A stretch of DNA of 64,000 bases, taken from the NCBI GenBank assembly GCA_946405135.1, contig CAMJGD010000016.1, forward strand, positions 16,524 to 80,523, written 5' to 3'. This DNA comes from an uncultured Clostridiaceae bacterium. GTDB taxonomy: Bacteria; Bacillota; Clostridia; Clostridiales; Clostridiaceae. The notes beneath the pieces are model-generated. The model saw nothing but the letters and a program-made list of their open reading frames with translations, did no database searches and was not told the DNA's origin. Shown in pieces: positions 1 through 8,130 of the stretch (the stretch's first letter is position 1; each line of letters opens with the position of its first letter). A program made the position numbers and the translations under genes.

Positions 1-292
1 TATAGATAGCCTTTGTGCCTGCTGGAGCTGAAAAAATGTGTATTTCATCGCCTAAAGAAATCACAGGTGTCCAACCTGCTTCCTTAAAAAAATTAAAATA
101 TTCTTCCGTTGCTTCATTTTGATAATCTAAGCTATACTCTATATCCTTAGGCTCTCCTTTTCTTAATTTATAAAAAAAACCTACCTTTATTCCTTCTAAT
201 AGCCAACCTTCCCGTGCATAATCTTTTAGCATCTCCATATCACTTTCTTCACTAAAAGCAAATCCATTTATAATAACATACTTAGTTTCCAT
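1..292 (-). CDS. DUF2812 domain-containing protein, partial (C-terminus beyond window)
   Basis: The minus-strand frame is open from an ATG at 292 to the window edge, giving 97 codons without a stop. The start at 292 is preferred over the ATG at 298 because a GGGGG ribosome site lies about 7 nt before 292 and only about 1-2 nt before 298. The visible part begins METKYVIINGFAFSEES and contains 'AREGWLLEG', typical of DUF2812 proteins, which usually have membrane segments further on. It starts 19 nt after the PadR gene stop, so the two form an operon. PadR-DUF2812 pairs are common in Firmicutes, where the DUF2812 protein is thought to be a repressor target. Its biochemical function is unknown. 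Confidence 0.75.
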   Translation of the reverse strand, partial: METKYVIINGFAFSEESDMEMLKDYAREGWLLEGIKVGFFYKLRKGEPKDIEYSLDYQNEATEEYFNFFKEAGWTPVISLGDEIHIFSAPAGTKAIY

Positions 293-310
293 AAACATTC
301 CCCCTTTATA

Positions 311-631
311 TTACTTTAAAAAATGTTCAGCAAATTTAATCATTTCTTTTTTGCGTTCAATCTCTTTTATAAGCATCTCTCGTCCTAGGCTTGTGATCTT
401 ATATACCTTTTTTCCTTCATCTGCTCCATCACTAAGTTCTATAAGCTTTGCTGCTAAAAGTTTTTTAAGCGTTGTATAAAGTGATGCTGGTCCAATTGTA
501 ACTTTATTATCTGTTAGCTCTTCAATAGTTTTCATAATTAAGTAGCCATGCTTTTCTTCTACAACACTTGATAAAATATAAAAAGCAGCATCTGTTAGTT
601 CTCCAACATCAATAGAATCTTTTCGTGGCAT
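311..631 (-). CDS. PadR-family transcriptional repressor
   Basis: 106 residues, the short PadR form: a winged helix around residues 10-80 with the family core 'AAFYILSSVVEEKHGYLIMK' and 'GPASLYTTLKKLLAAKLIEL', then a short C-terminal helix for dimerisation. The ATG at 631 follows a GAAAGGA ribosome site. The gene heads an operon with the DUF2812 gene, and its upstream region carries repeated palindromes (661-705) that would suit autorepression. PadR proteins usually respond to small lipophilic or phenolic ligands or envelope stress. The ligand here cannot be read from the sequence. Confidence 0.9.
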   Translation of the reverse strand: MPRKDSIDVGELTDAAFYILSSVVEEKHGYLIMKTIEELTDNKVTIGPASLYTTLKKLLAAKLIELSDGADEGKKVYKITSLGREMLIKEIERKKEMIKFAEHFLK

Positions 632-660
632 AAGTATTTCCTTTCTATATCGTTACTTAT

Positions 661-705
661 ATCATTAAATGATATATCATTTAATATAATGTATCATTTA
701 ATGAT
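661..705. promoter_or_regulatory. Probable PadR operator: repeated ATCATTWAATGAT palindromes
   Basis: Two perfect 13-bp palindromes, ATCATTAAATGAT (661-673) and ATCATTTAATGAT (693-705), flank a half-matching ATCATTTAAT (678-687). They lie just upstream of the PadR start, where its minus-strand promoter must be. The symmetry and spacing suit binding of a PadR dimer pair for autorepression. No binding data support this; it is inferred from position and symmetry. Confidence 0.7.
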
Positions 706-737
706 ATAGATGTCAATTATTTTTTTGTAATTAAAAA

Positions 738-771
738 CACCTTCAAAAACCCTTATTTCTTTTTGAAGGTG
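738..771 (-). terminator. Rho-independent terminator of the VanZ-like gene
   Basis: A 12-bp stem, CACCTTCAAAAA / TTTTTGAAGGTG, is followed on the minus strand by TTTTTAATT. The stop codon of the VanZ-like gene falls in the loop. Confidence 0.8.
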
Positions 772-1217
772 CCAAAACCAGCTCTGACTATTAATGCCAA
801 AAATGCTCCAGTGATATCTATAAGTACATCTTTAAACATTCCAGCTCTACCTGGTATAAAAAGCTGATGAAATTCATCGGAACAAGCATATAAAAAGCTT
901 ACCATAAGGGCAATAACATATTTTTTTCTTCCATTAAAGTCATATTTTAAAACATTATATGCAAGCATAAATAATATAAAATATTCTGTCATATGAGCAG
1001 CTTTCCTCACTATAAAGTCCGCCATCTCACCAAAATAGCTATTTAAATTGAGTCCTAAAACATTAAAAATGTATATAACAAATTTGCTCTTTTCATCGGA
1101 TACATCTCCAGGTTGATTGGAATAAACAAATATAACTGTCATCCATGCAATGAGCAAAACCCAGCTTATAAGTTTCTTTCTCTTTATATTTAATTTTTTT
1201 GATGATAAATTTGTCAT
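753..1217 (-). CDS. VanZ-like family membrane protein
   Basis: 154 residues with about four hydrophobic segments. The N-terminal 'WMTVIFVYSNQPGDVSDEKS' and the later 'RKAAHMTEYFILFMLAYN' and 'DEFHQLFIPGRAGMFKDVLID' are the conserved VanZ-family signatures (K-x-x-H-x-x-E-Y and D-E-x-H-Q-x-F-x-P-G-R). Members are integral membrane proteins of unclear mechanism; the namesake gives low-level teicoplanin resistance. It is monocistronic with its own terminator. I have no evidence for a role in glycopeptide resistance here. Confidence 0.85.
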   Translation of the reverse strand: MTNLSSKKLNIKRKKLISWVLLIAWMTVIFVYSNQPGDVSDEKSKFVIYIFNVLGLNLNSYFGEMADFIVRKAAHMTEYFILFMLAYNVLKYDFNGRKKYVIALMVSFLYACSDEFHQLFIPGRAGMFKDVLIDITGAFLALIVRAGFGTFKKK

Positions 1218-1513
1218 AATACTAGTCCTTTCTAATACAATTGCATTTACATCTTATACTAACAGCTAACTGAAAAGCAAGCTATAAAAATATGTAAAAA
1301 CTACATATTTACATCTTATAATAATCTATATAACTGAACAAGCATCAATTATTCCTGTAAAAATTATGATGCCTTTTCAAATAAACTGTTTTGAAAATTT
1401 CAAGATATAGTTCTATAAACCTTTGTATAGTTTTCTATGATTTAGGCAAAAAATATTGTATAGTAAAATAGAAGTCTATTTGGAATTATATACCCTCAAA
1501 GGAGATGATTTAA

Positions 1514-2107
1514 GTGTCAGTAGATGAAATACATTCCAAAATAAAAGAGATATATGAAAACTATAAAGAAGATTCCACAGGAGGATATATACTAGGTGAT
1601 GGTCCTATACCCTGCCCTATTTTATTTGTAGGCGAAGCTCCTGGAAAAACAGAAGTAGAAGAAGGTAAACCTTTCGTAGGCGTAGCTGGTAAGACTTTTG
1701 AATCCTATTTAAATTCCATAGGTATTAAAAGAGAAGATATAAGGCTTACTAATACATGCTTCTTTCGCCCCATAAAGATAAAAGAAACCAAAAACGGCAA
1801 AACCTCTGTGAGCAATAGGCCTCCCAAAAAGAATGAAATTGAATTATTTAGGCATATACTAGATGAGGAAATAAAACTTGTAAATCCAAAGATAATAATA
1901 ACTTTAGGCAATGTGCCTCTAAAAAGGCTGACAGAGTTCAATAGCATTGGGGAATGTCATGGAAAGCTATATTTTAATAAGGATTTAGGCAAATATATTT
2001 TTCCTATGTATCACCCTTCCTCTCTAACCTATAATCACAGCGAAGAATTTAAAAAAGCTTATAATGATGATTGGTCAAAGTTAAAAGAAGAATTATCGAA
2101 ACTGTAG
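1514..2107 (+). CDS. Uracil-DNA glycosylase, family 4-like, apparently lacking the Fe-S cluster
   Basis: 197 residues. It starts with GTG at 1514, 7 nt after GGAGATG. Motif A 'VGEAPGKTEVEEGKPFVGVAG' and the C-terminal 'MYHPSSLTYN' (the HPS loop) place it with family 4 uracil-DNA glycosylases, which excise uracil from deaminated DNA. Family 4 enzymes bind a [4Fe-4S] cluster through an N-terminal CxxC and two later cysteines. Here the N-terminal CxxC is absent, and in the middle only 'TNTCFF' remains, with no Cys in the following 'NEIELFRHIL' helix. The cluster has therefore probably been lost, so assignment to a sub-family is less certain than assignment to the superfamily. Confidence 0.85.
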   Translation: MSVDEIHSKIKEIYENYKEDSTGGYILGDGPIPCPILFVGEAPGKTEVEEGKPFVGVAGKTFESYLNSIGIKREDIRLTNTCFFRPIKIKETKNGKTSVSNRPPKKNEIELFRHILDEEIKLVNPKIIITLGNVPLKRLTEFNSIGECHGKLYFNKDLGKYIFPMYHPSSLTYNHSEEFKKAYNDDWSKLKEELSKL

Positions 2108-2126
2108 AATCTGTAAAATTAATGAG

Positions 2127-2175
2127 ATGTCCAAGAATAATTATAGAAGACTTAATATAAATATTCTTTGGACAT
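2127..2175. terminator. Imperfect hairpin between convergent genes, probable bidirectional terminator
   Basis: Arms ATGTCCAAGAATA (2127-2139) and TATTCTTTGGACAT (2162-2175), one base bulged, lie between the stop of the glycosylase gene and the stop of the 5'-nucleotidase gene. No long U-tract follows on either strand, so termination strength is uncertain. Confidence 0.5.
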
Positions 2176-2258
2176 CCCATTTATAACAATTTCAGACTTA
2201 TGGTATATTAGCAAAGTTTTGGTTATTTACTTTACTTAAATTAATGTCTTTACAAGAA

Positions 2259-3827
2259 TTAGTCATGGATCACTTCCCAATTATGATTTACAGTAGCCTT
2301 TACAACTTTTCTTTTAAGTATGTAATTAGCAATGAGCTCTGCCATATCAATATTTATCTCTTTTATCACAGGCTTACCTTTAAACATAGGATATTCTCCG
2401 CCGCCTCCTGCCCTATAATTGTTCATCACTACTTCATACTCTCCATTCATATCTAAAGGCTTACCTTTATAATTAAGCTCTACTACTCTATGTCCTATGG
2501 ATTTTGATATATTGAGTTTATACTCTATGCCTTCCCACATGTCATAGTTATAATGTTGAACTTTAAAATTAGTAAACTTCTTGCTGACCTTTATGTCTCC
2601 TCCATTATACTGCTCAAAATAAGAAGCAGACCTTTCCAAAGCATCTTTTATGTCTCTGCCAATTACTTTTATAACCTTTAAGGTATTTGGATATATATAA
2701 TTAGAAACTATATCTCTCATAGTGACTTTTTCATGAAACCCTGAAGCGGAATTATCAAAAAGAGAAGTACTTGATATATCTGCTCCTGAACTTTCCATCT
2801 GAACCTTGTTAAAAAATTCTATAAGAGCATTGTCTTTAGTCCTTATATCCATAGGATCATTTATTCTCATATCCCCATCTATTGTTCCTATGGGAATATC
2901 CAGCCAAGCCTGAGTAGCAGCTTCATTATCCTTTACAAGTTCAATTATTTCTTTGTCTTCTTTAACATTCTCTGTATATATGATTTTGGAATTTTTTTCT
3001 TCTACCTGCCACACTCCATTTTCTCTTTTTAAAACTAAACTTACCTTTCCTAAAGCCTGACCTTGAGCTCCTGGTTGCAATGTAAGCACTCCATTTATAG
3101 ACTTATCTTCTATGAATCTATGTTGATGACCAGTAAGCAGTACATCTATCTCAGGAAATTTTTGACACAGCTCATAGCCTTGATTTTCTCCTAAGTTTGT
3201 ATCCGTTATCTCTCCTGTATCAATATTCCTTTCAAAACCGCCATGGTAACTGACTATTATTATGTCCACCTTTTCTTTTTCTTTCAAATGCTTTATCCAC
3301 TTTTCTACATGAGGTATTACATCTTCAAATTTAAGACCTTCTATATTATAGTTATTTTCCCAATTAGGTATGTATTTAGTTGTTATGCCTAATACCCCTA
3401 CACGAACCCCCTCTGAAAATTCTTTTACTATATAAGGTCTTCCAAAGGCAGGTTCATCACTGCTTTCATTTAATATATTAGCTGAAAGCCAAGGAAACTC
3501 AGAATCTTTTACCGCACTAAACAGAACATCTTTACCATAGTTAAATTCATGATTACCTACTACTGCTCCATCATATTTCAAATAATTTAATACCTTTATA
3601 AGAGGATTTACGCCTTCTCTATTTATATTGGCATAATAGTAAGTTAAAGGAGTCCCTTGCAGTATATCCCCATTATCTATAAGAATAAGATTTTTATTTT
3701 TATTTTTTTCTTCCTTAATAACGGTAGAAATTTTGCAAAATCCAGATTCCTTTCTTTGATTATTTGCATAATTAATTGGAAGAATACACCCATGTATATC
3801 TGTAGTCTCTAATATAGTCAGTTTCAT
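2259..3827 (-). CDS. Bifunctional metallophosphatase / 5'-nucleotidase, cytoplasmic form
   Basis: 522 residues. An N-terminal metallophosphatase domain (about 1-270) carries 'TTDIHG', 'NGDILQG', 'GNHEFNYG', 'SYHGG' and 'TGHQHR', which supply the di-metal ligands. It is followed by a C-terminal 5'-nucleotidase substrate domain ('MRDIVSNYIYPNTLKVIKV', 'YRAGGGGEYPMF'). Relatives hydrolyse nucleoside monophosphates, UDP-sugars or 2',3'-cyclic nucleotides. Most are exported, but this one begins MKLTILETTDIHG with no signal peptide, so it should act in the cytosol. It is monocistronic, with a GAGGTGA ribosome site before the ATG at 3827. The precise substrate is unknown. Confidence 0.88.
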   Translation of the reverse strand: MKLTILETTDIHGCILPINYANNQRKESGFCKISTVIKEEKNKNKNLILIDNGDILQGTPLTYYYANINREGVNPLIKVLNYLKYDGAVVGNHEFNYGKDVLFSAVKDSEFPWLSANILNESSDEPAFGRPYIVKEFSEGVRVGVLGITTKYIPNWENNYNIEGLKFEDVIPHVEKWIKHLKEKEKVDIIIVSYHGGFERNIDTGEITDTNLGENQGYELCQKFPEIDVLLTGHQHRFIEDKSINGVLTLQPGAQGQALGKVSLVLKRENGVWQVEEKNSKIIYTENVKEDKEIIELVKDNEAATQAWLDIPIGTIDGDMRINDPMDIRTKDNALIEFFNKVQMESSGADISSTSLFDNSASGFHEKVTMRDIVSNYIYPNTLKVIKVIGRDIKDALERSASYFEQYNGGDIKVSKKFTNFKVQHYNYDMWEGIEYKLNISKSIGHRVVELNYKGKPLDMNGEYEVVMNNYRAGGGGEYPMFKGKPVIKEINIDMAELIANYILKRKVVKATVNHNWEVIHD

Positions 3828-4134
3828 GAAATCACCTCTTGGAAAAAGATTTTAAATCATTTACTTTATTATTGGTTTTATTTTATTTAATTATAGCAAT
3901 GAGCAAATATATATTCAATTTATAGTAGTAATTTTATGAATATTCAATTTTATGCACTTATTTTCAACTTAATATCTAAAGCTTAAATTCTTATAAATAC
4001 TCTATTTTAAAACCTTTTCATATAAAAAATTAAAAAAACTCAAAATAGTTATTGCATATTTATCGAATACTATTGTATAATTATACACATGTTTTAGATT
4101 TTTATTATTTTATTACTAAGGAGGATTATTAAAT
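3828..4134. other. Divergent intergenic region
   Basis: About 300 nt of very AT-rich sequence separates the divergent 5'-nucleotidase gene and the amino acid importer operon. Apart from the promoter at 4052-4081 and the AAGGAGGA ribosome site of the importer operon, I see no hairpin with a U-tract and no recognisable riboswitch. Confidence 0.6.
4052..4081 (+). promoter_or_regulatory. Likely sigma-A promoter of the amino acid ABC operon
   Basis: TTGCAT (4052-4057) and TATAAT (4076-4081) are separated by 18 nt, about 50 nt before the first gene. The -10 is perfect and the -35 matches four of six. Confidence 0.55.
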
Positions 4135-4956
4135 ATGAATAAAAAACTGTTAAAAAAGATATTTTCTATATCCCTAGCAAGTACTCTTATGTTTTCACTA
4201 TCTGCTTGTGCAAAAAAAGGAAATGCTAGTGCAAATGCAAGCAGACTTGATACTATAAAAAAGTCTGGAAAGTTAGTTATAGGTACAAGTGCTGATTATC
4301 CACCTTTTGAATTCCATAAAACCATAAATGGCAAAGATGAAATCATAGGTTTTGATGTTGATATAGCTAAAGAAATTGCTAAAGATATGAACGTGGAACT
4401 TCAAATAAAAGATATGAAATTTGATGGACTTTTAGCCGCTTTGGATTCTGGAAATGTAGATATAGTAATGGCTGGGATGACCCCTACAGAAAAGCGAAAG
4501 AAAAGTGTAGATTTTTCAAAGGTATATTATACTTCACTTCAAGGCATAATAGTTAGAACAGAAGATAAGGACAAGTTCAAAAATTTAGATGACCTTATGG
4601 GGAAAAAAATAGGTGTGCAAAAAAGTTCTATACAAGAAGATTTAGCTAAAGCTCAAATTAAAAATGCTGATTTAAAAGGACTAGGCAAAGTTACAGATCT
4701 TGTACTTGAATTAAAAAATAAAAAAGTGGATGCTATAGTGGTAGAAAAACCTGTAGCTGAAGCTTATGTTAGTAAAAACCCTGATATGTCTATAGCTCAG
4801 GCTACTTTGAAGCCAAGTGAAGACAACGGTTCTGCTATAGCCATAAAAAAAGGTTCTGGAGAGCTTGTAGATCAGATAAATAAAACTTTAGACAGATTAA
4901 TAAATGAAAAAGCAATAGACAAATTTGTAACAAAAGCTAACGAACAGATTGAGTAA
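4135..4956 (+). CDS. Polar amino acid ABC transporter substrate-binding lipoprotein
   Basis: 273 residues. A lipoprotein signal ends in LSAC with the acylated Cys at 25, so the mature protein is anchored outside the membrane. The rest is an SBP_bac_3 domain: 'GKLVIGTSADYPPFEF', 'IIGFDVDIAKEIAKDM', 'FDGLLAALDSGNVDIVMAGMTPTEKRKK'. It captures a polar or sulfur-containing amino acid and delivers it to the permease and ATPase encoded just downstream, 33 nt apart. The ligand (Gln, His, Arg, cystine) cannot be settled from the sequence. The start follows AAGGAGGATTATTAAAT. Confidence 0.92.
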   Translation: MNKKLLKKIFSISLASTLMFSLSACAKKGNASANASRLDTIKKSGKLVIGTSADYPPFEFHKTINGKDEIIGFDVDIAKEIAKDMNVELQIKDMKFDGLLAALDSGNVDIVMAGMTPTEKRKKSVDFSKVYYTSLQGIIVRTEDKDKFKNLDDLMGKKIGVQKSSIQEDLAKAQIKNADLKGLGKVTDLVLELKNKKVDAIVVEKPVAEAYVSKNPDMSIAQATLKPSEDNGSAIAIKKGSGELVDQINKTLDRLINEKAIDKFVTKANEQIE

Positions 4957-4989
4957 GCTTAACCTTAGGTATAAAAGGGGTGTATATAA

Positions 4990-5646
4990 TTGGATTTTAG
5001 TTTTTTATCTGAATACTATGGATTTTTCTTAAACGGAGCAAAATTTACTATTATATTAGCTATATTTACTGTGCTGTTTGGAAGCATGTTTGGTCTCTTA
5101 CTTTCACTTATGAGACTATCAAACAGCAAAGTGCTTAAATTTATATCTACTACCTATATAGAATTTATAAGAGGAACTCCTATACTGGTGCAATTGTATA
5201 TAATTTATTATGGGCTTCCTTCTTTAGGCATTCAATTTCCAGACATGTTAGCAGCTATAATCACCTTATCCATAAACAGCTCTGCTTATGTAGCAGAAAT
5301 AATTAGAGCAGGAATAAATGCTGTAGATAAAGGTCAAATGGAAGCTGCAAGAAGTCTAGGCATGACTAGAACTATGGCCATGAAAAATATAATAATTCCT
5401 CAGGCTTTTAAGAATATATTACCTGCCCTTGGAAATGAATTTATAGTGGTTATTAAAGAGTCATCTATAGTTTCAGTAATTGGAATACATGAGCTCATGT
5501 ACAATGCAGATACTGTAAGAGGTAATATATTTAAACCTTTTGAGCCGCTGTTATTTGCCGCTTTATTGTATTTTATCATGACATTTACTTTATCCAAACT
5601 ATTAGGTGTTGCTGAAAGGAGGATGACGGTAAGTGATAGAAATTAA
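4990..5646 (+). CDS. Polar amino acid ABC transporter permease
   Basis: 218 residues, starting with TTG at 4990 after AAAAGGGGTG. It has about five membrane segments. The EAA loop '[22 protein letters not shown]' couples the permease to the ATPase, and '[22 protein letters not shown]' is the HisM/GlnP signature. It presumably forms a homodimeric channel, since only one permease gene is present. The 3' end overlaps the ATPase gene by 14 nt, indicating translational coupling. Confidence 0.93.
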   Translation: MDFSFLSEYYGFFLNGAKFTIILAIFTVLFGSMFGLLLSLMRLSNSKVLKFISTTYIEFIRGTPILVQLYIIYYGLPSLGIQFPDMLAAIITLSINSSAYVAEIIRAGINAVDKGQMEAARSLGMTRTMAMKNIIIPQAFKNILPALGNEFIVVIKESSIVSVIGIHELMYNADTVRGNIFKPFEPLLFAALLYFIMTFTLSKLLGVAERRMTVSDRN

Positions 5647-6355
5647 TGATCTTCATAAAAAATTTGGTAAAACTCCTGTTTTAAAAGGTATAAATGAACA
5701 CATATCTAAAGGAGAAGTTGTAGTTATAATAGGTCCCAGCGGTTCTGGTAAAAGTACCTTTTTAAGATGTTTAAATCTGCTAGAAACTCCTGAACAGGGA
5801 AGTATAATATTTGAAGGACAAAATATTACTGATAAAAAAGTTAACATAAATAAATTAAGAGAAAAGATGGGTATGGTGTTTCAACAGTTTAATCTATTCC
5901 CCCACAAAACAGTTCTAGAAAACATAACCATAGCACCTATAAAAGTAAAGGGTAAACCAAAAGAAGAAGCAGAAAAAAAAGCCCTACATCTTCTAGAAAA
6001 AGTAGGTCTAAAAGATAAAGCCAGTGCCTATCCTGCTCAGCTCTCAGGCGGTCAAAAACAAAGAATTGCTATTGCAAGAGCTTTAGCCATGGAACCGGAT
6101 GTGATGCTCTTTGATGAACCTACCTCTGCTCTTGATCCTGAAATGGTAGGAGAAGTTCTAGCGGTTATGAAAGAACTAGCTGCAGAAGGAATGACTATGG
6201 TAGTAGTAACACACGAAATGGGCTTTGCAAAAGAAGTGGGAGATAGAGTTATCTTTATGGATGATGGAAACATATTAGAGCAGGGAACTCCAGAAAAAAT
6301 CTTTACCAATCCTCAAAATCCTAGAACAAAAGATTTTTTAAGTAAAATATTATAA
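5633..6355 (+). CDS. Polar amino acid ABC transporter ATP-binding protein
   Basis: 240 residues, starting with GTG at 5633, 10 nt after GGAGG inside the permease gene. Walker A '[17 protein letters not shown]', Q-loop '[13 protein letters not shown]', signature '[15 protein letters not shown]', Walker B '[14 protein letters not shown]' and H-loop 'VVVTHEMGF' are intact. This is the GlnQ/HisP/TcyN type. It is the last gene of the three-gene importer, followed by an inverted repeat at 6384. Confidence 0.95.
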   Translation: MIEINDLHKKFGKTPVLKGINEHISKGEVVVIIGPSGSGKSTFLRCLNLLETPEQGSIIFEGQNITDKKVNINKLREKMGMVFQQFNLFPHKTVLENITIAPIKVKGKPKEEAEKKALHLLEKVGLKDKASAYPAQLSGGQKQRIAIARALAMEPDVMLFDEPTSALDPEMVGEVLAVMKELAAEGMTMVVVTHEMGFAKEVGDRVIFMDDGNILEQGTPEKIFTNPQNPRTKDFLSKIL

Positions 6356-6383
6356 GCTCAGAATTTTTTAGTGAATAACTAAT

Positions 6384-6450
6384 GAGGCTGTAACATCAAG
6401 AATAAACATTACAATATATTGTATATGAATTTCTTAATGCAACAGCCCCT
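6384..6450. repeat. Imperfect palindromic repeat, copy A; may act as terminator
   Basis: The left end GAGGCTGTAACATCAAGAA and right end TTTCTTAATGCAACAGCCCC are imperfect inverted repeats. The element resembles 17683-17780 in both ends and in its inner 'AAGAATAAA' and 'ACAATATATT' segments. It lies between convergent genes and is followed on the plus strand by TTATCTTTTC. It looks like a small non-coding element with terminal inverted repeats recruited as a terminator. Confidence 0.65.
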
Positions 6451-6503
6451 TATCTTTTCACTATTCCCTATTCACTTTTCACTTTATATCGAGATAACAG
6501 CCT

Positions 6504-6767
6504 TTACTTATAAAAGTCTTTATACTTTTTCTCTAGCCTGTAAAATCCAAGCACCTTAATATTATTTTCTTCTACCAGTTTCTTTATCATATCCTCATCC
6601 TTTTTTTCATATTGAATAGATATACCGCAACAGGCAGAAAGTTCTCTTGGAGTAGGTACTATTACATACTTTATTTTTCTGCCTTTAAGTAAACTCTCAA
6701 GAGCAAGTCCACTGCTGTGAGAAGGAAATAATATATAGTTTTTAATTTGAGCTATCTCTGTATTCAT
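6504..6767 (-). CDS. DUF3343 domain protein (putative Se/S carrier-like)
   Basis: 87 residues. The core 'YILFPSHSSGLALESLLKG' and 'PTPRELSACCGISIQYEKKDE' carry the conserved Cys-Cys-Gly of DUF3343. The family is small and cytosolic, annotated as a putative selenium/sulfur carrier by analogy with TusA/YedF neighbours; no reaction is proven. It is the third gene of an operon with the activase and double-cubane reductase, 25 nt downstream of the reductase. This suggests it serves that enzyme, perhaps in sulfur or electron handling. That role is inferred from context only. Confidence 0.85.
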   Translation of the reverse strand: MNTEIAQIKNYILFPSHSSGLALESLLKGRKIKYVIVPTPRELSACCGISIQYEKKDEDMIKKLVEENNIKVLGFYRLEKKYKDFYK

Positions 6768-6792
6768 GGCAATTTCCCCTCATTAATTGATG

Positions 6793-8052
6793 CTAAATCA
6801 TCTCTAAGAATGCCTCTACCCTAGTTTTTATCTGTCCTGCATCCTCCGTAGAATAATCTGTTTCTATATTTATAACAGGTATTCCAGCTTTCTTTAGAGC
6901 ATCCTCTACCTTTTTATATTCCACCGCATAGGTATGGCAAAAAGAAAGATTTGAATGTATTACTCCATCTACATTATATTCTTTTACATAGTTCAAAATA
7001 TCCTGTATTCTGTTTTCATTAGGGGTGAAACAAGCACAATTTATATTCAAATATCTATCTGCAAGATTTTTAATTAAGTCCTCTATAGTTTCTCCTTCTT
7101 TACTTACTTCATTTTCAAAATATCTAGTTCCTGTACAAGTTTCCTCTACTACCACTTCTGCTGGCAAACTTTCAATTATATGATGAAGTTTCCAGTTTGG
7201 AAGAGCCATGGGAGTACCAGTTATCATTATTCTCTTTTTACCTTTAGGTTTTTGAGTTTTTATCCTTTCTTCTAATTCATCACATAGTTCATTTACTTTC
7301 TGCACAAATCTTTCTGGTTCATCATAAAATGCTATTTGTGATATTAAAAGAGAATCTAAACCACTTATAGGTGAAGGTGTAACCTTTCTTAAATCATAAA
7401 GTCTTTTAAGAGCCCTTCTCTTACTGTTACAGACATCTATGCCCTTCTTTAAAGACTCTACAGTAACCTTGTTACCTGTTAGCTTTTCTACTTCTTTTAT
7501 AAATAGCTTTATCTCTTCCATCCACATATTATAGTCTTTATTTCTTTTCATTTGAGGTAAATCCATAACATGTACAGGCACATATTCATTTAGTATTTCC
7601 CAAGCTTTCTTCTTTCCATCACAGGTAGTTTCTCCTACCACCATGTCACAGGATTGGAAATAAGGACAGGTTCCGCCTATTTTAGCTCCCACAAATGCCT
7701 TTATAAGTGGACATAGGTTTCTTGGAAGAACCTTTTCTCCATCCCCTACCCAGAATTGTGATCCAGCACAAAGTCCCACGGATACAGCTTCAGCGGCTAT
7801 GATAACCTCATCTGGTACAAATACACAAAAAGTACCTATAACTTTTCCGCCTTTTTGTTTATGTTCTGCTAGTTCTTGTATTCTAAGTCCATGAACTTCT
7901 GATACAACAAAGTTAAAATAGTTCATTCCTTCTGGTCTATTCTCTTGGTTTAAATACACTCCTCCATACAATTCTGGTAAAACTGCACATAACTGATCAT
8001 GTTTTTCCAAGTCCATGTCTAAACTTTTCCATAATTCTCTGTAATCTGCCAT
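6793..8052 (-). CDS. Double-cubane-cluster-type anaerobic reductase (2-hydroxyacyl-CoA dehydratase family)
   Basis: 419 residues in one chain of the HgdB/FldC fold. Conserved cysteines lie in 'IGTFCVFVPDE', 'SVGLCAGSQFW', 'RNLCPLIKAF' and 'GGTCPYFQSCDMVVGETTCDGKK'. The stand-alone single-subunit form, paired with its own activase, matches the DCCP/YjiM group, for which a [8Fe-9S] double-cubane cluster has been described. These enzymes perform low-potential reductions; the physiological substrate is unknown. No CoA-transferase or second dehydratase subunit is nearby, which argues against a classical 2-hydroxyacyl-CoA dehydratase. The ATG at 8052 follows AGGGGGAA. Confidence 0.88.
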   Translation of the reverse strand: MADYRELWKSLDMDLEKHDQLCAVLPELYGGVYLNQENRPEGMNYFNFVVSEVHGLRIQELAEHKQKGGKVIGTFCVFVPDEVIIAAEAVSVGLCAGSQFWVGDGEKVLPRNLCPLIKAFVGAKIGGTCPYFQSCDMVVGETTCDGKKKAWEILNEYVPVHVMDLPQMKRNKDYNMWMEEIKLFIKEVEKLTGNKVTVESLKKGIDVCNSKRRALKRLYDLRKVTPSPISGLDSLLISQIAFYDEPERFVQKVNELCDELEERIKTQKPKGKKRIMITGTPMALPNWKLHHIIESLPAEVVVEETCTGTRYFENEVSKEGETIEDLIKNLADRYLNINCACFTPNENRIQDILNYVKEYNVDGVIHSNLSFCHTYAVEYKKVEDALKKAGIPVINIETDYSTEDAGQIKTRVEAFLEMI

Positions 8053-8130
8053 AATTTATTCCCCCTAGTTTTATATAATTATTTTATTATTAAAATCCTT
8101 AAACTATAAGTTATGAAATCTATTAATGTT

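Noticed and set aside
753..1217. Glycopeptide resistance cluster with VanZ (and VanY at 21129)
   Set aside because: The genes are 20 kb apart and no vanHAX, vanR or vanS genes are present; both families are common housekeeping genes in clostridia.
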